The position numbers and the translations under genes were made by a program. From Planctomycetaceae bacterium (GTDB lineage Bacteria > Planctomycetota > Planctomycetia > Pirellulales > Thermoguttaceae): a stretch of DNA of 64,000 nt. The DNA is taken from assembly GCA_004556055.1 (NCBI GenBank), contig SFIW01000001.1, positions 1 to 64,000 of the forward strand. Reading direction: 5' to 3'. The notes beneath the pieces are model-generated. The model had not been told where the DNA came from and searched no databases. It was given only the letters and a program-made list of their open reading frames with translations. This document shows positions 42,114 to 51,019 of this stretch, in pieces; position 1 is the stretch's first letter; every line of letters begins with the position of its first letter.

Positions 42114-43364
42114 TCAGACGACGGGAATAACGTACGGATAACGCTGGACGCGAGCGACGTGTCTGTTCGCTTCCTCGTCGTTGATGAAACGGCAATTCGC
42201 GGCGTCCCATTTGAGTTGACGATTGAGTTTATGCCCAATCGTGATAAGTTGGCACACAGAGGCGGTGCAAGCTCCATAGAAGAAGTCTTGGAACGGTCGC
42301 AGACGATTACGAACGCAGAAGGCAAAGTCGTCGGCGATATTCGTGGCGCCGCCGGAATAACGACGAACTTCGACAGGATAAAGGGGATCCATCTTCTGAC
42401 CGTGACGGAATTCGCCTTCGGTTCCGATGAAGGTAATGTCGTGAGGTCCGTTCCACGCGTGATACATCTTAACGCCGTTTTTGAAGACGGCGCAGACGTA
42501 GTCGGATCCGTTGTATCCGCGAGGGAGAATCTCGACGGGCTCTTCCGCGTCGAGACCAAGCGCGTACATGGCGCCGCCAAACTTATGAGCGCCCCAGTCG
42601 GCGAGGAATCCGTTGCCGTATTCGGTGTAATTACGCCAACCGCCGCCGTAGCTGCCGGAGCAACGTTCGCTGTTGTAAGGCGCGAGAGGCGCTTGTCCTT
42701 GCCAACGATCCCAATCCATGCCCTCCGGAATCGGCTGCTCGGGGAGGTAGCAGTGCCACGGAGGATTGCCCAAACCGACGTAAACTTCTTTGACTTCGCC
42801 GATGCAACCGCTTTGGAGAATAGGAGCGATGTACCCGTAGTCTTCCATAACGCGCTGGCTGCCGCTTGTGCAGACGCGATTGTACTTGCGCGCGGCTTGG
42901 ACGATCAAACGGGATTCCTGAAGGGTCAGAGTCAAGGGCTTTTCGCAGTAGACGTCTTTACCGGCGCGGCAAGCCTCGACGGAGATCTTCGTGTGCCAGT
43001 GATCGGGAGTGGCGCAGACGATAGCGTCGACGTCTTCGCGATCAAGGGCGTCTTCGTAATGCGCGTAACCGGCGGCGTCTTCGTTCCCATAACGCTGATT
43101 GACACGACCTTTGGCGTGGTCAAGGTGGGCTTTATAGCAGTCGCATACGCCTAAGACATGATAATTTGAGTTATTGAGGAATCCTCCGAGGAGTTCATTA
43201 CCGCGATTTCCCAATCCGATATGGAAAAGATTGATTTTGTTACTCGGAGCAACCCCGCCGTCATACCCTAAAACGTTGGCAGGAACGAGTTGAGGCGCAG
43301 AGATGGCCGCCGCCGTCGCGGCAAGGAAGGAACGACGACTGATTGTACTGGCTTGTTTTTTCAT
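42114..43364 (-). CDS. Tat-exported Gfo/Idh/MocA family oxidoreductase
   Basis: This 416-residue protein has a twin-arginine signal (TISRRSFLAATAAAISAPQLVPA) followed by an NAD(P)-binding oxidoreductase: INLFHIGLGNRGNELLGGFL, YHVLGVCDCY, DAIVCATPDHWHTKI, the catalytic YCEKPLTLTLQESRLIV, and later NGFLADWGAHKFGGAMYALGL. Planctomycetes encode large numbers of such exported members, thought to act on sugars or sugar acids with bound cofactor in the periplasm. AAGGGA precedes the ATG. Possible promoter -10 elements are at 43457 and 43558. Confidence 0.9.
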   Translation of the reverse strand: MKKQASTISRRSFLAATAAAISAPQLVPANVLGYDGGVAPSNKINLFHIGLGNRGNELLGGFLNNSNYHVLGVCDCYKAHLDHAKGRVNQRYGNEDAAGYAHYEDALDREDVDAIVCATPDHWHTKISVEACRAGKDVYCEKPLTLTLQESRLIVQAARKYNRVCTSGSQRVMEDYGYIAPILQSGCIGEVKEVYVGLGNPPWHCYLPEQPIPEGMDWDRWQGQAPLAPYNSERCSGSYGGGWRNYTEYGNGFLADWGAHKFGGAMYALGLDAEEPVEILPRGYNGSDYVCAVFKNGVKMYHAWNGPHDITFIGTEGEFRHGQKMDPLYPVEVRRYSGGATNIADDFAFCVRNRLRPFQDFFYGACTASVCQLITIGHKLNRQLKWDAANCRFINDEEANRHVARVQRYPYVIPVV

Positions 43365-43613
43365 CTATTATTCCCTTCTTGACGAATGGATCTATTGGGG
43401 ACAAAGTCGCAGGCGCCGTAATAAAACCAACAGACTTTGCTTCAGAGTTTTTTTGAATTATACAATAGATATTTTGTTTTAATAGATTCTTTGTATAAAT
43501 TTCTCTGGTAAAGGGTAAAATTTTCCTATCTCGGAAAACTTCCCCTCATTTTATGTCATTATAAACAAAGAGGACGAAAAAGTCCAACTGTAGGGGATGA
43601 TTTTTTTATTTAT
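43365..43613 (-). promoter_or_regulatory. AT-rich upstream region with candidate promoters for the Tat oxidoreductase
   Basis: Two minus-strand TATAAT boxes occur. One at 43457-43462 has no good -35. The other at 43558-43563 has TTGGAC (43582-43587) 18 bases upstream. No gene is seen in this stretch. Confidence 0.4.
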
Positions 43614-43653
43614 GTACAAAAAAAGAGCGTCGCCCCTTTAGGTAACGCTCTTT
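43614..43653 (-). terminator. Intrinsic terminator after the lipoprotein/DUF1559 operon
   Basis: On the minus strand, AAAGAGCGT (43645-43653) pairs perfectly with ACGCTCTTT (43622-43630), followed by a run of T (plus-strand A-run from 43614). Confidence 0.85.
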
Positions 43654-43675
43654 GACGCGATTTTATTGAGTTCTA

Positions 43676-44137
43676 TCATGGAATGGCGACGTCGTACGTC
43701 ATCGTCTTGTCTTCCCCGACGGCGACAACTTGTTCGGAGTTGACGCCAAATTCGGGCGGAATAATGTCTTCGCTTTCAACTGCGCTGGGATCGATTAAAC
43801 CGTCTTTGAGGTCGTTAGGATCGACAAGCTCCCCCGTTTTCTTGTTACGGAACAAGTTCGCGACGACGCTGACCGTGTAATCGCCGGGAAGGAGCGCGTA
43901 ACCTTCCTGAAGAGTATACTTTCCGTCGATAATGTCGGCAGTCGCCCCGACTACCGACTTCTTTGGGTCGGGATTTTGGGCCGTGAACTGAAGGATTCCA
44001 GAAGGCAACGGCTCGCCGGAGATCGTCACCGTTCCCGTAAGAACGCAACGTTTTTCTTTAGGAGCGCACCCTGGCGTGAAAATGAGAGTCAGAAGAAGCA
44101 GAACGGATAGCCCGGCGACGAAATTCTTTTTGGTCAT
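43676..44137 (-). CDS. Small lipoprotein with a carboxypeptidase-regulatory-like (transthyretin-fold) domain
   Basis: This 153-residue protein has a lipoprotein signal ending LTLIFTPGC (lipobox cysteine ~24), then a beta-sandwich pattern: LTGTVTISGEPLPSGILQFTAQNPD, GATADIIDGKYTLQEGYALLPGDYTVSVVANL. This is the small lipoprotein that planctomycetes place next to DUF1559 genes. The ATG at 44137 has GAGGTG six bases upstream; an in-frame GTG at 44146 is inside that site. It starts 18 bases after the DUF1559 stop and almost certainly shares its transcript. Probably an outer-membrane or periplasmic surface partner (inference). Confidence 0.82.
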   Translation of the reverse strand: MTKKNFVAGLSVLLLLTLIFTPGCAPKEKRCVLTGTVTISGEPLPSGILQFTAQNPDPKKSVVGATADIIDGKYTLQEGYALLPGDYTVSVVANLFRNKKTGELVDPNDLKDGLIDPSAVESEDIIPPEFGVNSEQVVAVGEDKTMTYDVAIP

Positions 44138-44155
44138 GAAAAACACCTCAATAGA

Positions 44156-45196
44156 TCACGGGGTCTGAACAGTTTCGGCGCCCTGTGTAGAGCCAATGGC
44201 GCGCCAGACGTCGGCGTCGACGGTAGAGCTAACGAAGTGAACGGAACCGTCGGCGTAGCAGACGTTGACCCCGCCGGAATGGCGACTACGCGCCGCGACC
44301 CATGCGACGTCTTGGGAGGTTCCGTTAGAGGCAGTAATAGTGAGCTTGTAGTCTTTGCACGGGAGATTCATTTCGGGAAGATCCTTACAACGGCAGTAGC
44401 TGTAGAGCATCTTGTCCGGATAGGTGGAGTTCGGCGTATTATAGTGGGAGTAGAAGGGGGTGAGGCAAGCTCGCCAGAAAGCGCCGCGCGTATCTTGTCG
44501 TCCGCGATCGTCTCTCTGACCGATCAAAATTTCGCTCATGATCGCGGTGTTGGAGAGACCGTCGGTCGCGCAAGACCATCGCTGATAAGTTCCGTAAGCG
44601 CCAGACTGATAGTGACCGCCGAAGAAGGCTCCGTGGTGTTTGGCGGCGCCGTTGACGTCAAGCTTTTCAACCCAGTAATTTTGTCCGATTACTGTGCCGA
44701 TCGTGTCGTACCATCCGGTACTGCCGACGCTGACCAGGTAGTTGGCGAGATAACGGTCGTTATAAAGGGTCGTCGTGTCGCCAGAAATAACGGCGCCGGG
44801 ATTGTCGCTTGGGCAGCTGAACATGCCGATTCTGTTTTGCTGTTTAAAGACGTTCGCATTGTTGGTCGTTCCGGCGTATGTCGGAGTTTTCCAGTCGATC
44901 GTCTGGTACAGAGCGTTTTGTTCGATATAGGGAAGGATTTTCCACGCCCAGGTGAAACCGTTGGCGCCATTGGCGCCCGCCATGAGGGCTCCGTTGACGT
45001 CGTGATAATTTTGGAAGCCAAGTCCGAATTGCTTGAGATTATTCGTACACTGCATACGACGAGCAGCCTCGCGAGCCGCTTGCACTGCCGGTAGCAGAAG
45101 TCCAATTAAGATACCGATAATAGCGATAACAACCAAGAGTTCAACAAGAGTGAAGCCCCGCCTGTTGTTAGAAGGCACGGAAGAAGAAAAACTCAT
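44156..45196 (-). CDS. DUF1559 protein with prepilin-type N-terminal methylation site
   Basis: This 346-residue protein has the type II secretion/type IV pilin leader: [39 protein letters not shown], cleaved and methylated at G/F in relatives, then the DUF1559 body with [22 protein letters not shown], a region naming [13 protein letters not shown] and the C-terminal signature [23 protein letters not shown]1559 is expanded in planctomycetes to dozens of copies per genome; such proteins are thought to form pseudopili or surface fibres. AAAGGAG precedes the ATG, and the promoter is at 45354-45382. Confidence 0.95.
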   Translation of the reverse strand: MSFSSSVPSNNRRGFTLVELLVVIAIIGILIGLLLPAVQAAREAARRMQCTNNLKQFGLGFQNYHDVNGALMAGANGANGFTWAWKILPYIEQNALYQTIDWKTPTYAGTTNNANVFKQQNRIGMFSCPSDNPGAVISGDTTTLYNDRYLANYLVSVGSTGWYDTIGTVIGQNYWVEKLDVNGAAKHHGAFFGGHYQSGAYGTYQRWSCATDGLSNTAIMSEILIGQRDDRGRQDTRGAFWRACLTPFYSHYNTPNSTYPDKMLYSYCRCKDLPEMNLPCKDYKLTITASNGTSQDVAWVAARSRHSGGVNVCYADGSVHFVSSTVDADVWRAIGSTQGAETVQTP

Positions 45197-45353
45197 AAGA
45201 GGTCTCCTTTACATAACAGTAAATCGACGAGGGTATGGGAATTATTCCATCGAACGAGAACGCGACGTTTTCCGCCGAGCGACTCGTTGTATGTAATAAA
45301 CAAATGCTATGTATTTCTTTAGCGTTTGCAGCTTCATTTTTCCGTACCTTTAT

Positions 45354-45382
45354 ATTGTAATAACGGCGCTGTTTTTTGACAA
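45354..45382 (-). promoter_or_regulatory. sigma-70-like promoter for the DUF1559/lipoprotein operon
   Basis: On the minus strand, TTGTCA (45377-45382), 17 bases, TACAAT (45354-45359), leaving a leader of ~150 bases before the ATG at 45196. Nothing else is recognised in 45197-45353 or 45383-45473. Confidence 0.6.
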
Positions 45383-45473
45383 CGTTAAACCCTGAAATTT
45401 TTTTAAATATAGTTGTAAAAGTTCGTATAATGCAAATTCCATGTATGATTATCTAGGAGTTAGATGAATTAGA

Positions 45474-45507
45474 TAAAAAAAATCCGACCCCCTCAAGGGA
45501 GTCGGAT
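45474..45507 (-). terminator. Intrinsic terminator after the secreted esterase gene
   Basis: On the minus strand, ATCCGAC (45501-45507) pairs with GTCGGAT (45482-45488), with an inner CCC/GGG extension in the loop, followed by eight T. Confidence 0.85.
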
Positions 45508-45539
45508 CGGAAATAGATCAAGGCGTTTGCGCGCTGAGA

Positions 45540-46448
45540 CTAATGTTGAACTTTCGCCGATTCGGGCGCGTCGACGACGCCAATCGTTTGCATCCATTCA
45601 TAAACGCGTTGGGGGTATTTGAGGATCGGCGCGTCGGGACCGCAGTTGCGGAACGCGTGGTTCGCGTAGGCGTAGACGTGCATCTCTCCAGGAATTCCCA
45701 TTTTTCGAAGTTGACGATACGCCATAACCGACGCCATTGCGGAATATCCGTCCCCGTCCCCGTGGATGAAGCACATAGGGGGCGTTTGTTCGTCGAATCG
45801 GAAGTCTTTGACGAGTGGCGCGTCGTTTCCTCCTTCGGTATTTTCATTGTCGACGCCGTCTTCAAGAGCGTAGGCAGGATAGACGGGGATCGCAAAATTA
45901 GCGTTGCAGGGGAGGTCGTCGATCGCGTCGACGCGTTCGTAAGTCTTTGTCATACTCGACGTAGCGGCCATGAGGCATAGGTGCCCCCCGGCGGAAAACC
46001 CCATGACGCCGATTTTATCCTCGTCGATTCCCCAATCTTTGGCGTTTGAACGAATGATACGAATCGCGCGCTGAACGTCTTGCCAAGCAGCGAAGTGTTT
46101 TTCGACGTTTGGACGTCGAGGCGTACGATACCACATCATACATACGGCGACTCCCTTTTCCAGAAAGAAATCGCGCGGCATGATTCCTTCGACTTCGTAC
46201 GCGACGCCGTTGTAGCAACCGCCGCAACAAATGAGCACGCAGGCGCGCGTCCTTTGATTTTCTGGACGCCAGAACTCGATTCTTGGCGTATACCATGGGC
46301 CGCCTTGGTCTTGGTATTGCGAGGCGTCGTCTCCCGGCGGCGTCGTCGGCCAGAGATTGACGACGTCGAAGGCGCGAAGGTTCGAAGCGGTGAGGAGTAA
46401 AATGAGCGAGGCGACTAGGGCCGTCGCGAGATGATAACGATATTTCAT
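45540..46448 (-). CDS. Secreted alpha/beta hydrolase (BD-FAE/acetyl-esterase type)
   Basis: This 302-residue protein has a signal peptide (to about LRA-FD, residue ~26), then VVNLWPTTPPGDD and a hydrolase domain: oxyanion segment VLICCGGCYNGVAYE (HGGG replaced by CCGGC), DVQRAIRIIRSNAKDWGIDEDKIGVMGFSAGGHLCLMAA with nucleophile Ser in GFSAGG, acid in PPMCFIHGDGDGYS and His in ANHAF. Relatives include bifunctional acetyl-xylan/feruloyl esterases in polysaccharide loci. AAGGAG precedes the ATG, which lies 48 bases after lpxI on the same strand; a shared transcript is possible. Likely releases acyl groups from plant polysaccharide outside the cytoplasm (inference). Confidence 0.85.
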   Translation of the reverse strand: MKYRYHLATALVASLILLLTASNLRAFDVVNLWPTTPPGDDASQYQDQGGPWYTPRIEFWRPENQRTRACVLICCGGCYNGVAYEVEGIMPRDFFLEKGVAVCMMWYRTPRRPNVEKHFAAWQDVQRAIRIIRSNAKDWGIDEDKIGVMGFSAGGHLCLMAATSSMTKTYERVDAIDDLPCNANFAIPVYPAYALEDGVDNENTEGGNDAPLVKDFRFDEQTPPMCFIHGDGDGYSAMASVMAYRQLRKMGIPGEMHVYAYANHAFRNCGPDAPILKYPQRVYEWMQTIGVVDAPESAKVQH

Positions 46449-46496
46449 AGAGAATCTCCTTGCGTCAAATGGCGCGACGATTCGAATCGCGCAGAT

Positions 46497-47486
46497 TTAA
46501 GAGCGAGCCTCCGCGGCGTCGGTTAGAACAGCCGCCGGAATCGGCGCGCGTTCCAGAAGAGAGGTAGCGAAAAGCTTCTCTGGGGATGGATCGTCGACGT
46601 CTTCCTCGAGAAGCGCGACAATAGAGATTTTATGCTTGTCTGCAAAACGGATCGTTTCTTCGGGATCGATAAAGAGGGTTTTCTTCGCTTCAACGGCGAG
46701 GACGGAGGCTCCCGCTTCCGCCATCGTCTGAACGGTGCCTAGTCCGATTGTCGGGACGTCGAAGCGCATATCCTGCCCCGGTTTGGCGACTTTCACGACG
46801 ACAAAGTTTCCGCTTTTGCACAGGGTTCCGGCGCGTCGGATCGCCGCGTCTGTTCCTTCGATCGCCTCAACGGCGAGGACGGCTTGATTCTTAACGTCGA
46901 CGCTTTGTCCGACGTCGAGTCTCCCCATCTCTCGCGCGAGTTTCCAGCCGAAAAAAATGTCTTGCCACTGAGCGGCTGACGGAACGCGCTTGGTGAGTAA
47001 TTGTCGACGCATGAGTAACTCCGGTGCAAATACGGTGCCTGGTAGAAGGGTGACGCCGCGCGCTTCGAAAGCGCGTATCGCCGTGAGGAGAAGCGTATCG
47101 TCTTTGCAATCCGCTTTACGGAATAGGAAATGTTTGGCGAAGCAGCGAATCGTGTACCAGTCGGGAGCTTGGCGCCACAAAAAACCGGGGTCGTAGAGAC
47201 GGACTTTGTGAATCTTCCCCGCCATTGTCGCGTAACTTACGTTATGGCGATTGAAGAATCGCGTCGCCCAACCGAATTTTCCGATCGCACTCCAGCGGTA
47301 GACGTCGCAAATATCCTCGAGTTCAGGATCCGCATGGTCAAGAGCCGCTAAGCAAACGATCTCGCGACCGGTCGCCTTAATCGCCTTCGCGAGAACGACG
47401 GGATACCGTCCCCATCCGGCGATCAAGCCGACTCGCTTGATTTGGGAGAGGTCTTGGGGAAGAGGAAGAGGTTGAGCGTCTGGCAT
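46497..47486 (-). CDS. lpxI: UDP-2,3-diacylglucosamine pyrophosphatase
   Basis: This 329-residue LpxI-family (DUF1009) protein cleaves UDP-2,3-diacylglucosamine to lipid X in lipid A synthesis, at the cytoplasmic face. It has VGLIAGWGRYPVVLAKAIKATGREIVCLA, WSAIGKFGWATRFFNRHNVSYATMAGKIHK, ILLLTAIRAFEARGVTLLPGT-like segment, SVDVKNQAVLAVEAIEGTDAAIRRAG and PTIGLGTVQTMAEAGASVLAVEAKKTL. The family replaces LpxH in many Gram-negative lineages. It is 15 bases after lpxD, so the pair is surely one transcript and marks a lipid A outer membrane. Confidence 0.92.
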   Translation of the reverse strand: MPDAQPLPLPQDLSQIKRVGLIAGWGRYPVVLAKAIKATGREIVCLAALDHADPELEDICDVYRWSAIGKFGWATRFFNRHNVSYATMAGKIHKVRLYDPGFLWRQAPDWYTIRCFAKHFLFRKADCKDDTLLLTAIRAFEARGVTLLPGTVFAPELLMRRQLLTKRVPSAAQWQDIFFGWKLAREMGRLDVGQSVDVKNQAVLAVEAIEGTDAAIRRAGTLCKSGNFVVVKVAKPGQDMRFDVPTIGLGTVQTMAEAGASVLAVEAKKTLFIDPEETIRFADKHKISIVALLEEDVDDPSPEKLFATSLLERAPIPAAVLTDAAEARS

Positions 47487-47501
47487 CGGTTCACTCGCCC
47501 A

Positions 47502-48572
47502 TTATTCCTGGTCGTTTTGAGCCGCTTCGAGCGCGGCGAGACGCGCCTGAAGTTTTGCGATCTCTTTATTGATGGAACGAACCTCTCTGAGCGTGTCCGG
47601 AAGTTTCGTCAGAGCCGCCTGCTTACGCATCTGTTCCATCTCGGGCGTCGCGGGAATTCCGACGATTCTCGCTTTCGCGGGAACGCTCGCCATGACGCCG
47701 GCCATCGCGCCGATCACGGCTCCGTCGCCAATAGAGATATGGTCGCGAACGCCGACGCGACCCGCCATCACGACGTAATCTCCCGTGACGACGCTTCCCG
47801 CGATACCGCAACTCGCGCAAATCATATTGCGCTTTCCCACTTTGCAATTGTGCGCGAGCATGACGTGATTATCGATTTTTGTCCCTTCGCCGACATACGT
47901 CGCGTCGTAGGCCCCGCGGTCGACCGTCGCGCACGCGCCAAGCTCGACGTTGTCCTCAAGGACGACAGAACCGTATTGCGCGGCAAGAATATGCTCTCCC
48001 GAAGATGAGTCGTAACCAAAGCCGTAAGCTCCTAGTACGACGCCCGCGTGGAGTATACAGTTTGCGCCGATGCGGCAGTTCTCATAAACGACGGCGTTAG
48101 GATAGATCGTCGTACCTTTGCCAACGACGACGCCCGGTAGTAGGACGACTCCCGGGAAGATAGTGACGTCGTCGTCGAGAGTCACGTTGTCGCTAACGAC
48201 GGCGAAGGGTCCTACGGCGACGTTTTTTCCTAAGGTCACGTTCTCCCCGAGATAGGCTTGCGCGGAGATTTCTCTTTTCAAAAGTTCGCAAGAAGGGTGA
48301 AAAAGCCGCGCTAAAATATCAAAGGCGGCTTTAACGTTGTCGACGCGTAATTGAGCGATATTATCGGGAATCTGAACGTTTGCGGTTTTGGAGAGGACGA
48401 CGGCGCGAGCTTTCGTCACGGTTGCCCAATCGAGTTTTTCCGGCTTTTCGGCAAAGGTGACGGAAAGGTGATCCGCCGTATGAAGGGGCGCGGTTTTTTC
48501 GATGAGAATATTGCTATCGCCGACGAGTTCTGCGTTGATGAGAGCCGCGAGCTTTGAAAGGGTAATTTGCAT
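47502..48572 (-). CDS. lpxD: UDP-3-O-acylglucosamine N-acyltransferase
   Basis: This 356-residue enzyme adds the second acyl chain in lipid A synthesis. The N-terminal uridine-binding domain (TLSKLAALINAELVGDSN, LSVTFAEKPEK) is followed by a long left-handed beta-helix (YLGENVTLGKNVAVGPFAVVSDNVTLDDDVTIFPGVVLLPGVVVGKGTTIYPNAVVYENC), GYDSSSGEH..., CATVDRGAYDATYVGEGTKIDNHVMLAHNCKVGKRNMICASCGIAGSV with the catalytic His in HNC, and a C-terminal coiled helix (EVRSINKEIAKLQARLAALEAAQ). A strong Shine-Dalgarno is not seen. It precedes lpxI. Confidence 0.95.
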   Translation of the reverse strand: MQITLSKLAALINAELVGDSNILIEKTAPLHTADHLSVTFAEKPEKLDWATVTKARAVVLSKTANVQIPDNIAQLRVDNVKAAFDILARLFHPSCELLKREISAQAYLGENVTLGKNVAVGPFAVVSDNVTLDDDVTIFPGVVLLPGVVVGKGTTIYPNAVVYENCRIGANCILHAGVVLGAYGFGYDSSSGEHILAAQYGSVVLEDNVELGACATVDRGAYDATYVGEGTKIDNHVMLAHNCKVGKRNMICASCGIAGSVVTGDYVVMAGRVGVRDHISIGDGAVIGAMAGVMASVPAKARIVGIPATPEMEQMRKQAALTKLPDTLREVRSINKEIAKLQARLAALEAAQNDQE

Positions 48573-48663
48573 GATAGTAACGTTTCTCTAAGGGGAGGAG
48601 AGCGCGTTTTGAGTTGACAAGAAGATTGAAGTTGGCGCAAGCGCGAGAGCGCCGCAAATAGAG

Positions 48664-48714
48664 AAAAGAAAAAGCCGCCACTTAACAGGCGCAACCCCCT
48701 GCCAAACGACGGCT
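48664..48714 (-). terminator. Probable terminator between rpsT and lpxD
   Basis: On the minus strand, AGCCG (48710-48714) pairs with CGGCT (48673-48677), and CAGG/CCTG form an inner stem; TTTTTCTTTT follows. It lies ~100 bases after the rpsT stop. Confidence 0.5.
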
Positions 48715-48811
48715 ACTCTTTTTCGCCAGAAGCTAAACGCGTTAAATGAACATGAAGTCTAACGCGTTTCGACTACACAGCGCGCAACGGCGAACACCCA
48801 AAAGTCTAAGT

Positions 48812-49093
48812 TCAGGAATTAGCTTTCTGAGCCTTGATCTTGACAATGAGGCGAGCCAAACGGGACTTTTTGCGCGAGGTGTTATTCTTGTGCCAGAGTT
48901 TCTTGGCGGCGGCGCGGTCTAAGGCGCTGCAAACGCTGCGATACTGCTGTTCGGCGGCGGGGATATCGCCGGCGCGAAGGAGTTTGATAAGATTCTTAAT
49001 ACGATTGCGAACGACCGAGCGAGCGGCGCGGTTGCGATCGCGAATGACAACATTCTGTCGAAGACGTTTTTTAGCGCTTTTAATATTTGGCAT
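48812..49093 (-). CDS. rpsT: 30S ribosomal protein S20
   Basis: This 93-residue basic protein has the S20 pattern: MPNIKSAKKRLRQNVVIRDRNRAARSVVRNRIKNLIKLL, then AALDRAAAKKLWHKNNTSRKKSRLARLIVKIKA-like C-terminus. It binds 16S rRNA early in 30S assembly. The start at 49093 is the family start; an in-frame extension further upstream is not plausible. No Shine-Dalgarno is obvious, which is common for S20 genes that are autoregulated (inference). Confidence 0.95.
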   Translation of the reverse strand: MPNIKSAKKRLRQNVVIRDRNRAARSVVRNRIKNLIKLLRAGDIPAAEQQYRSVCSALDRAAAKKLWHKNNTSRKKSRLARLIVKIKAQKANS

Positions 49094-49409
49094 GGTTATC
49101 GTAGTACAAGTAGGTGAACAACGAATTAGGTGAAACGAAATCGTTGAACGACGTTTCGTCGAAGGATGGGTCAAATCGAACGCAACGCCGGACGCGCCTC
49201 CTCGGCACGACCTCGTTTAGACGCGTCGCTTTTTTCAGACTCAACGCGAGAGTGAAATTCTTGCTTAAGGCGACGCGACAACCGCCTGGGCTTCCAACGC
49301 CTCCCCTCTATTTTAACTTAATAGTCGGCAAGACGACGTAACAACCCCGCGCGGAACCTTCCACGGTGAGAGCGAACCGATCCCGAATGTTCCACGCAAA
49401 ATTTTGATT
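49094..49409. other. Intergenic region upstream of rpsT
   Basis: 316 bases between rpsT and the TPR gene, both on the minus strand. The rpsT promoter must lie here, but only a weak AT-rich patch (49308-49325) is visible with no matching -35. No gene or strong hairpin is seen. Confidence 0.4.
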
Positions 49410-50759
49410 CTATTTATTATTACTCTTTTGAGCGATTTTGTCCAGTAGGTCTCCGACGTCTTTGTAAGAAAAATCTATCGCCGCGAGCTGGTTCGCCAAT
49501 TTGCTTGCCTTCGCAAGATCGTTTAAACCGAAGGCGAGACGCGCCCCAAGGTAAAGCGCCTTTTTCATATCCTCGCTCTGCTCGTTCAATTTGCCAAGCG
49601 CCTGGTCATAGTGAAGGCTCGCAAGAGGATATTGCTTAATCTGTTGGAAACACTGACCAAGAGCAAGAAGACACTGGCCCGCGATTCCTTCGTCCACCTT
49701 CGCCTTCTGCAACTCTCCGATCGCTTCCTTGTACTTCCCATGACGCAGCAAGAAGGAGCCCATTTCCCAGTGGAGAGGCGCTTCGTTTGGGGATTTCTTC
49801 AAACGGTATTGAAGATACTCGAACGTTTTTTGCGCATGTAGATTTTTCTGTTCGACGCATTTCGCTTTGAGCGCGTCGGTCGGGTTCTTTTTGTATTGCT
49901 CCGCCAACTTGTTGAACTCGGCGGACGCGCGAGCGCGTTGGACTTCCAATAGTTTGGGGAAGAAGTAATCGTCGTCGGGGAAGACGCTCAACGCGCGTTT
50001 GCAGGCGTCTTCCGTCTTACGATAGTTTCCCTTCTGGAAGAAATGTTCGGTAAGATCCAGGAACGCGTCGCGATCTTGCGGGTTCTTTCGCAGACGCTTT
50101 TCGCATTGGTCTTCGACGGAAAGCTTTTCCCTTTCTTCGTCGCGCTCTTCTTCTTTAGCGCCGCGCGGCGCCTCCTGAACGCGGTTGATCGTTCTCTCCA
50201 TCATGAGATCGCTGATCTTCTTACCTGCTTCGACGTCGTCCGGTTTGGCTTTTAGAACGCGTTCCCAACAGAGGATCGCGTTTTCATAATTTTTGCGTTC
50301 GCCTAGCTCAATGGCGGCGGTGCGATTGATTTCGACGTCTTCCGGGGCGCTTTCCACCGCGTGCTTTAGATAAGCAAGACCCGCGTCGTCAAAGCCGCTG
50401 TCGAGGCACGCAAGCCCCATGGAGACGTAAGCATACGCGTCCCACGGATTGCGTTTGAGTTTTTCAACGCCGTCCTTCATCGCCGTGTTAAGGTCTTTCG
50501 GTTTGCCGATAGGAGCGGAACGCGCGGCCTTTTTGAGAAAGCCGAAGGACGACTTCTTCTTTTGGTTGCCGAATTTGACGCGCAGATTCGCGATAAACGA
50601 ATTCATATAGAGAATATTGGAGGGATCGCCGACGACGCACTGCGCGAACATTTCGGTCGCGTAGTCATAATCGCCGATCTGCATCTTCTGGTTGCCGTAC
50701 TCAAAACATTTTTGTAGTCTAGCGCGCACTGCGGGCGTGACGACGGATTGGGGCTGCAT
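49410..50759 (-). CDS. Tetratricopeptide-repeat protein
   Basis: This 449-residue cytoplasmic protein is made of TPR repeats: GNQKMQIGDYDYATEMFAQCVVGDPSN near the N-terminus, NPWDAYAYVSMGLACLDSGFDDAGLAYLKHAVESAPED, ERKNYENAILCWERVLKAKPDDVEAGKKI, HFFQKGNYRKTEDACKRALSVFPDD, and LLRHGKYKEAIGELQKA, QIKQYPLASLHYDQAL later. A charged linker (EEERDEEREKLSVED) splits the two groups. The ATG at 50759 has GGAGG six bases upstream; nine earlier in-frame codons lie before that site. A good promoter is at 50832-50860. TPRs mediate protein contacts; no partner is implied by the neighbours. Confidence 0.88.
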   Translation of the reverse strand: MQPQSVVTPAVRARLQKCFEYGNQKMQIGDYDYATEMFAQCVVGDPSNILYMNSFIANLRVKFGNQKKKSSFGFLKKAARSAPIGKPKDLNTAMKDGVEKLKRNPWDAYAYVSMGLACLDSGFDDAGLAYLKHAVESAPEDVEINRTAAIELGERKNYENAILCWERVLKAKPDDVEAGKKISDLMMERTINRVQEAPRGAKEEERDEEREKLSVEDQCEKRLRKNPQDRDAFLDLTEHFFQKGNYRKTEDACKRALSVFPDDDYFFPKLLEVQRARASAEFNKLAEQYKKNPTDALKAKCVEQKNLHAQKTFEYLQYRLKKSPNEAPLHWEMGSFLLRHGKYKEAIGELQKAKVDEGIAGQCLLALGQCFQQIKQYPLASLHYDQALGKLNEQSEDMKKALYLGARLAFGLNDLAKASKLANQLAAIDFSYKDVGDLLDKIAQKSNNK

Positions 50760-50831
50760 AACGATCCTCCGAACAATAACGAGCAAGCGTCGCGCGGTTC
50801 CCCACCTAGAGACGCGACGCTCCTTCTCCCT

Positions 50832-50860
50832 ATTATAGTCCTCTTAACGCGCCATATCAA
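50832..50860 (-). promoter_or_regulatory. sigma-70-like promoter for the TPR gene
   Basis: On the minus strand, TTGATA (50855-50860), 17 bases, consensus TATAAT (50832-50837), ~66 bases before the ATG at 50759. Confidence 0.75.
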
Positions 50861-50904
50861 CAAGGAACGTCCGTTAATTTGGAAACTTTTCCGTATCCTT
50901 TCAT

Positions 50905-50934
50905 AAAAGAAGGATCCGACCTATGCCGGATCCT
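50905..50934 (-). terminator. Probable terminator after the low-complexity lipoprotein gene
   Basis: On the minus strand, AGGATCCG pairs with CGGATCCT (50927-50934 with 50911-50918) around an 8-base loop, followed by TCTTTTATG. The T-run is imperfect. Confidence 0.55.
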
Positions 50935-51019
50935 AACTCAACGGTCGTCGCCCGTCGTGAACAGCGCAGTATATTTTAGAGAGAGCTCCAAAGCCAAGGA
51001 CGATTGACGCGTAGAAACC

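Noticed and set aside
42028..42210. Upstream extension of the HEAT protein
   Set aside because: The signal peptide begins at 42027, and the added part is lysine/arginine-rich non-family sequence.
45426..45478. Plus-strand TATAAT (45426-45431) followed by an 8-codon ATG frame with a GGAG
   Set aside because: No good -35, too short, and it runs into a terminator of the opposite strand; a chance match in AT-rich DNA.
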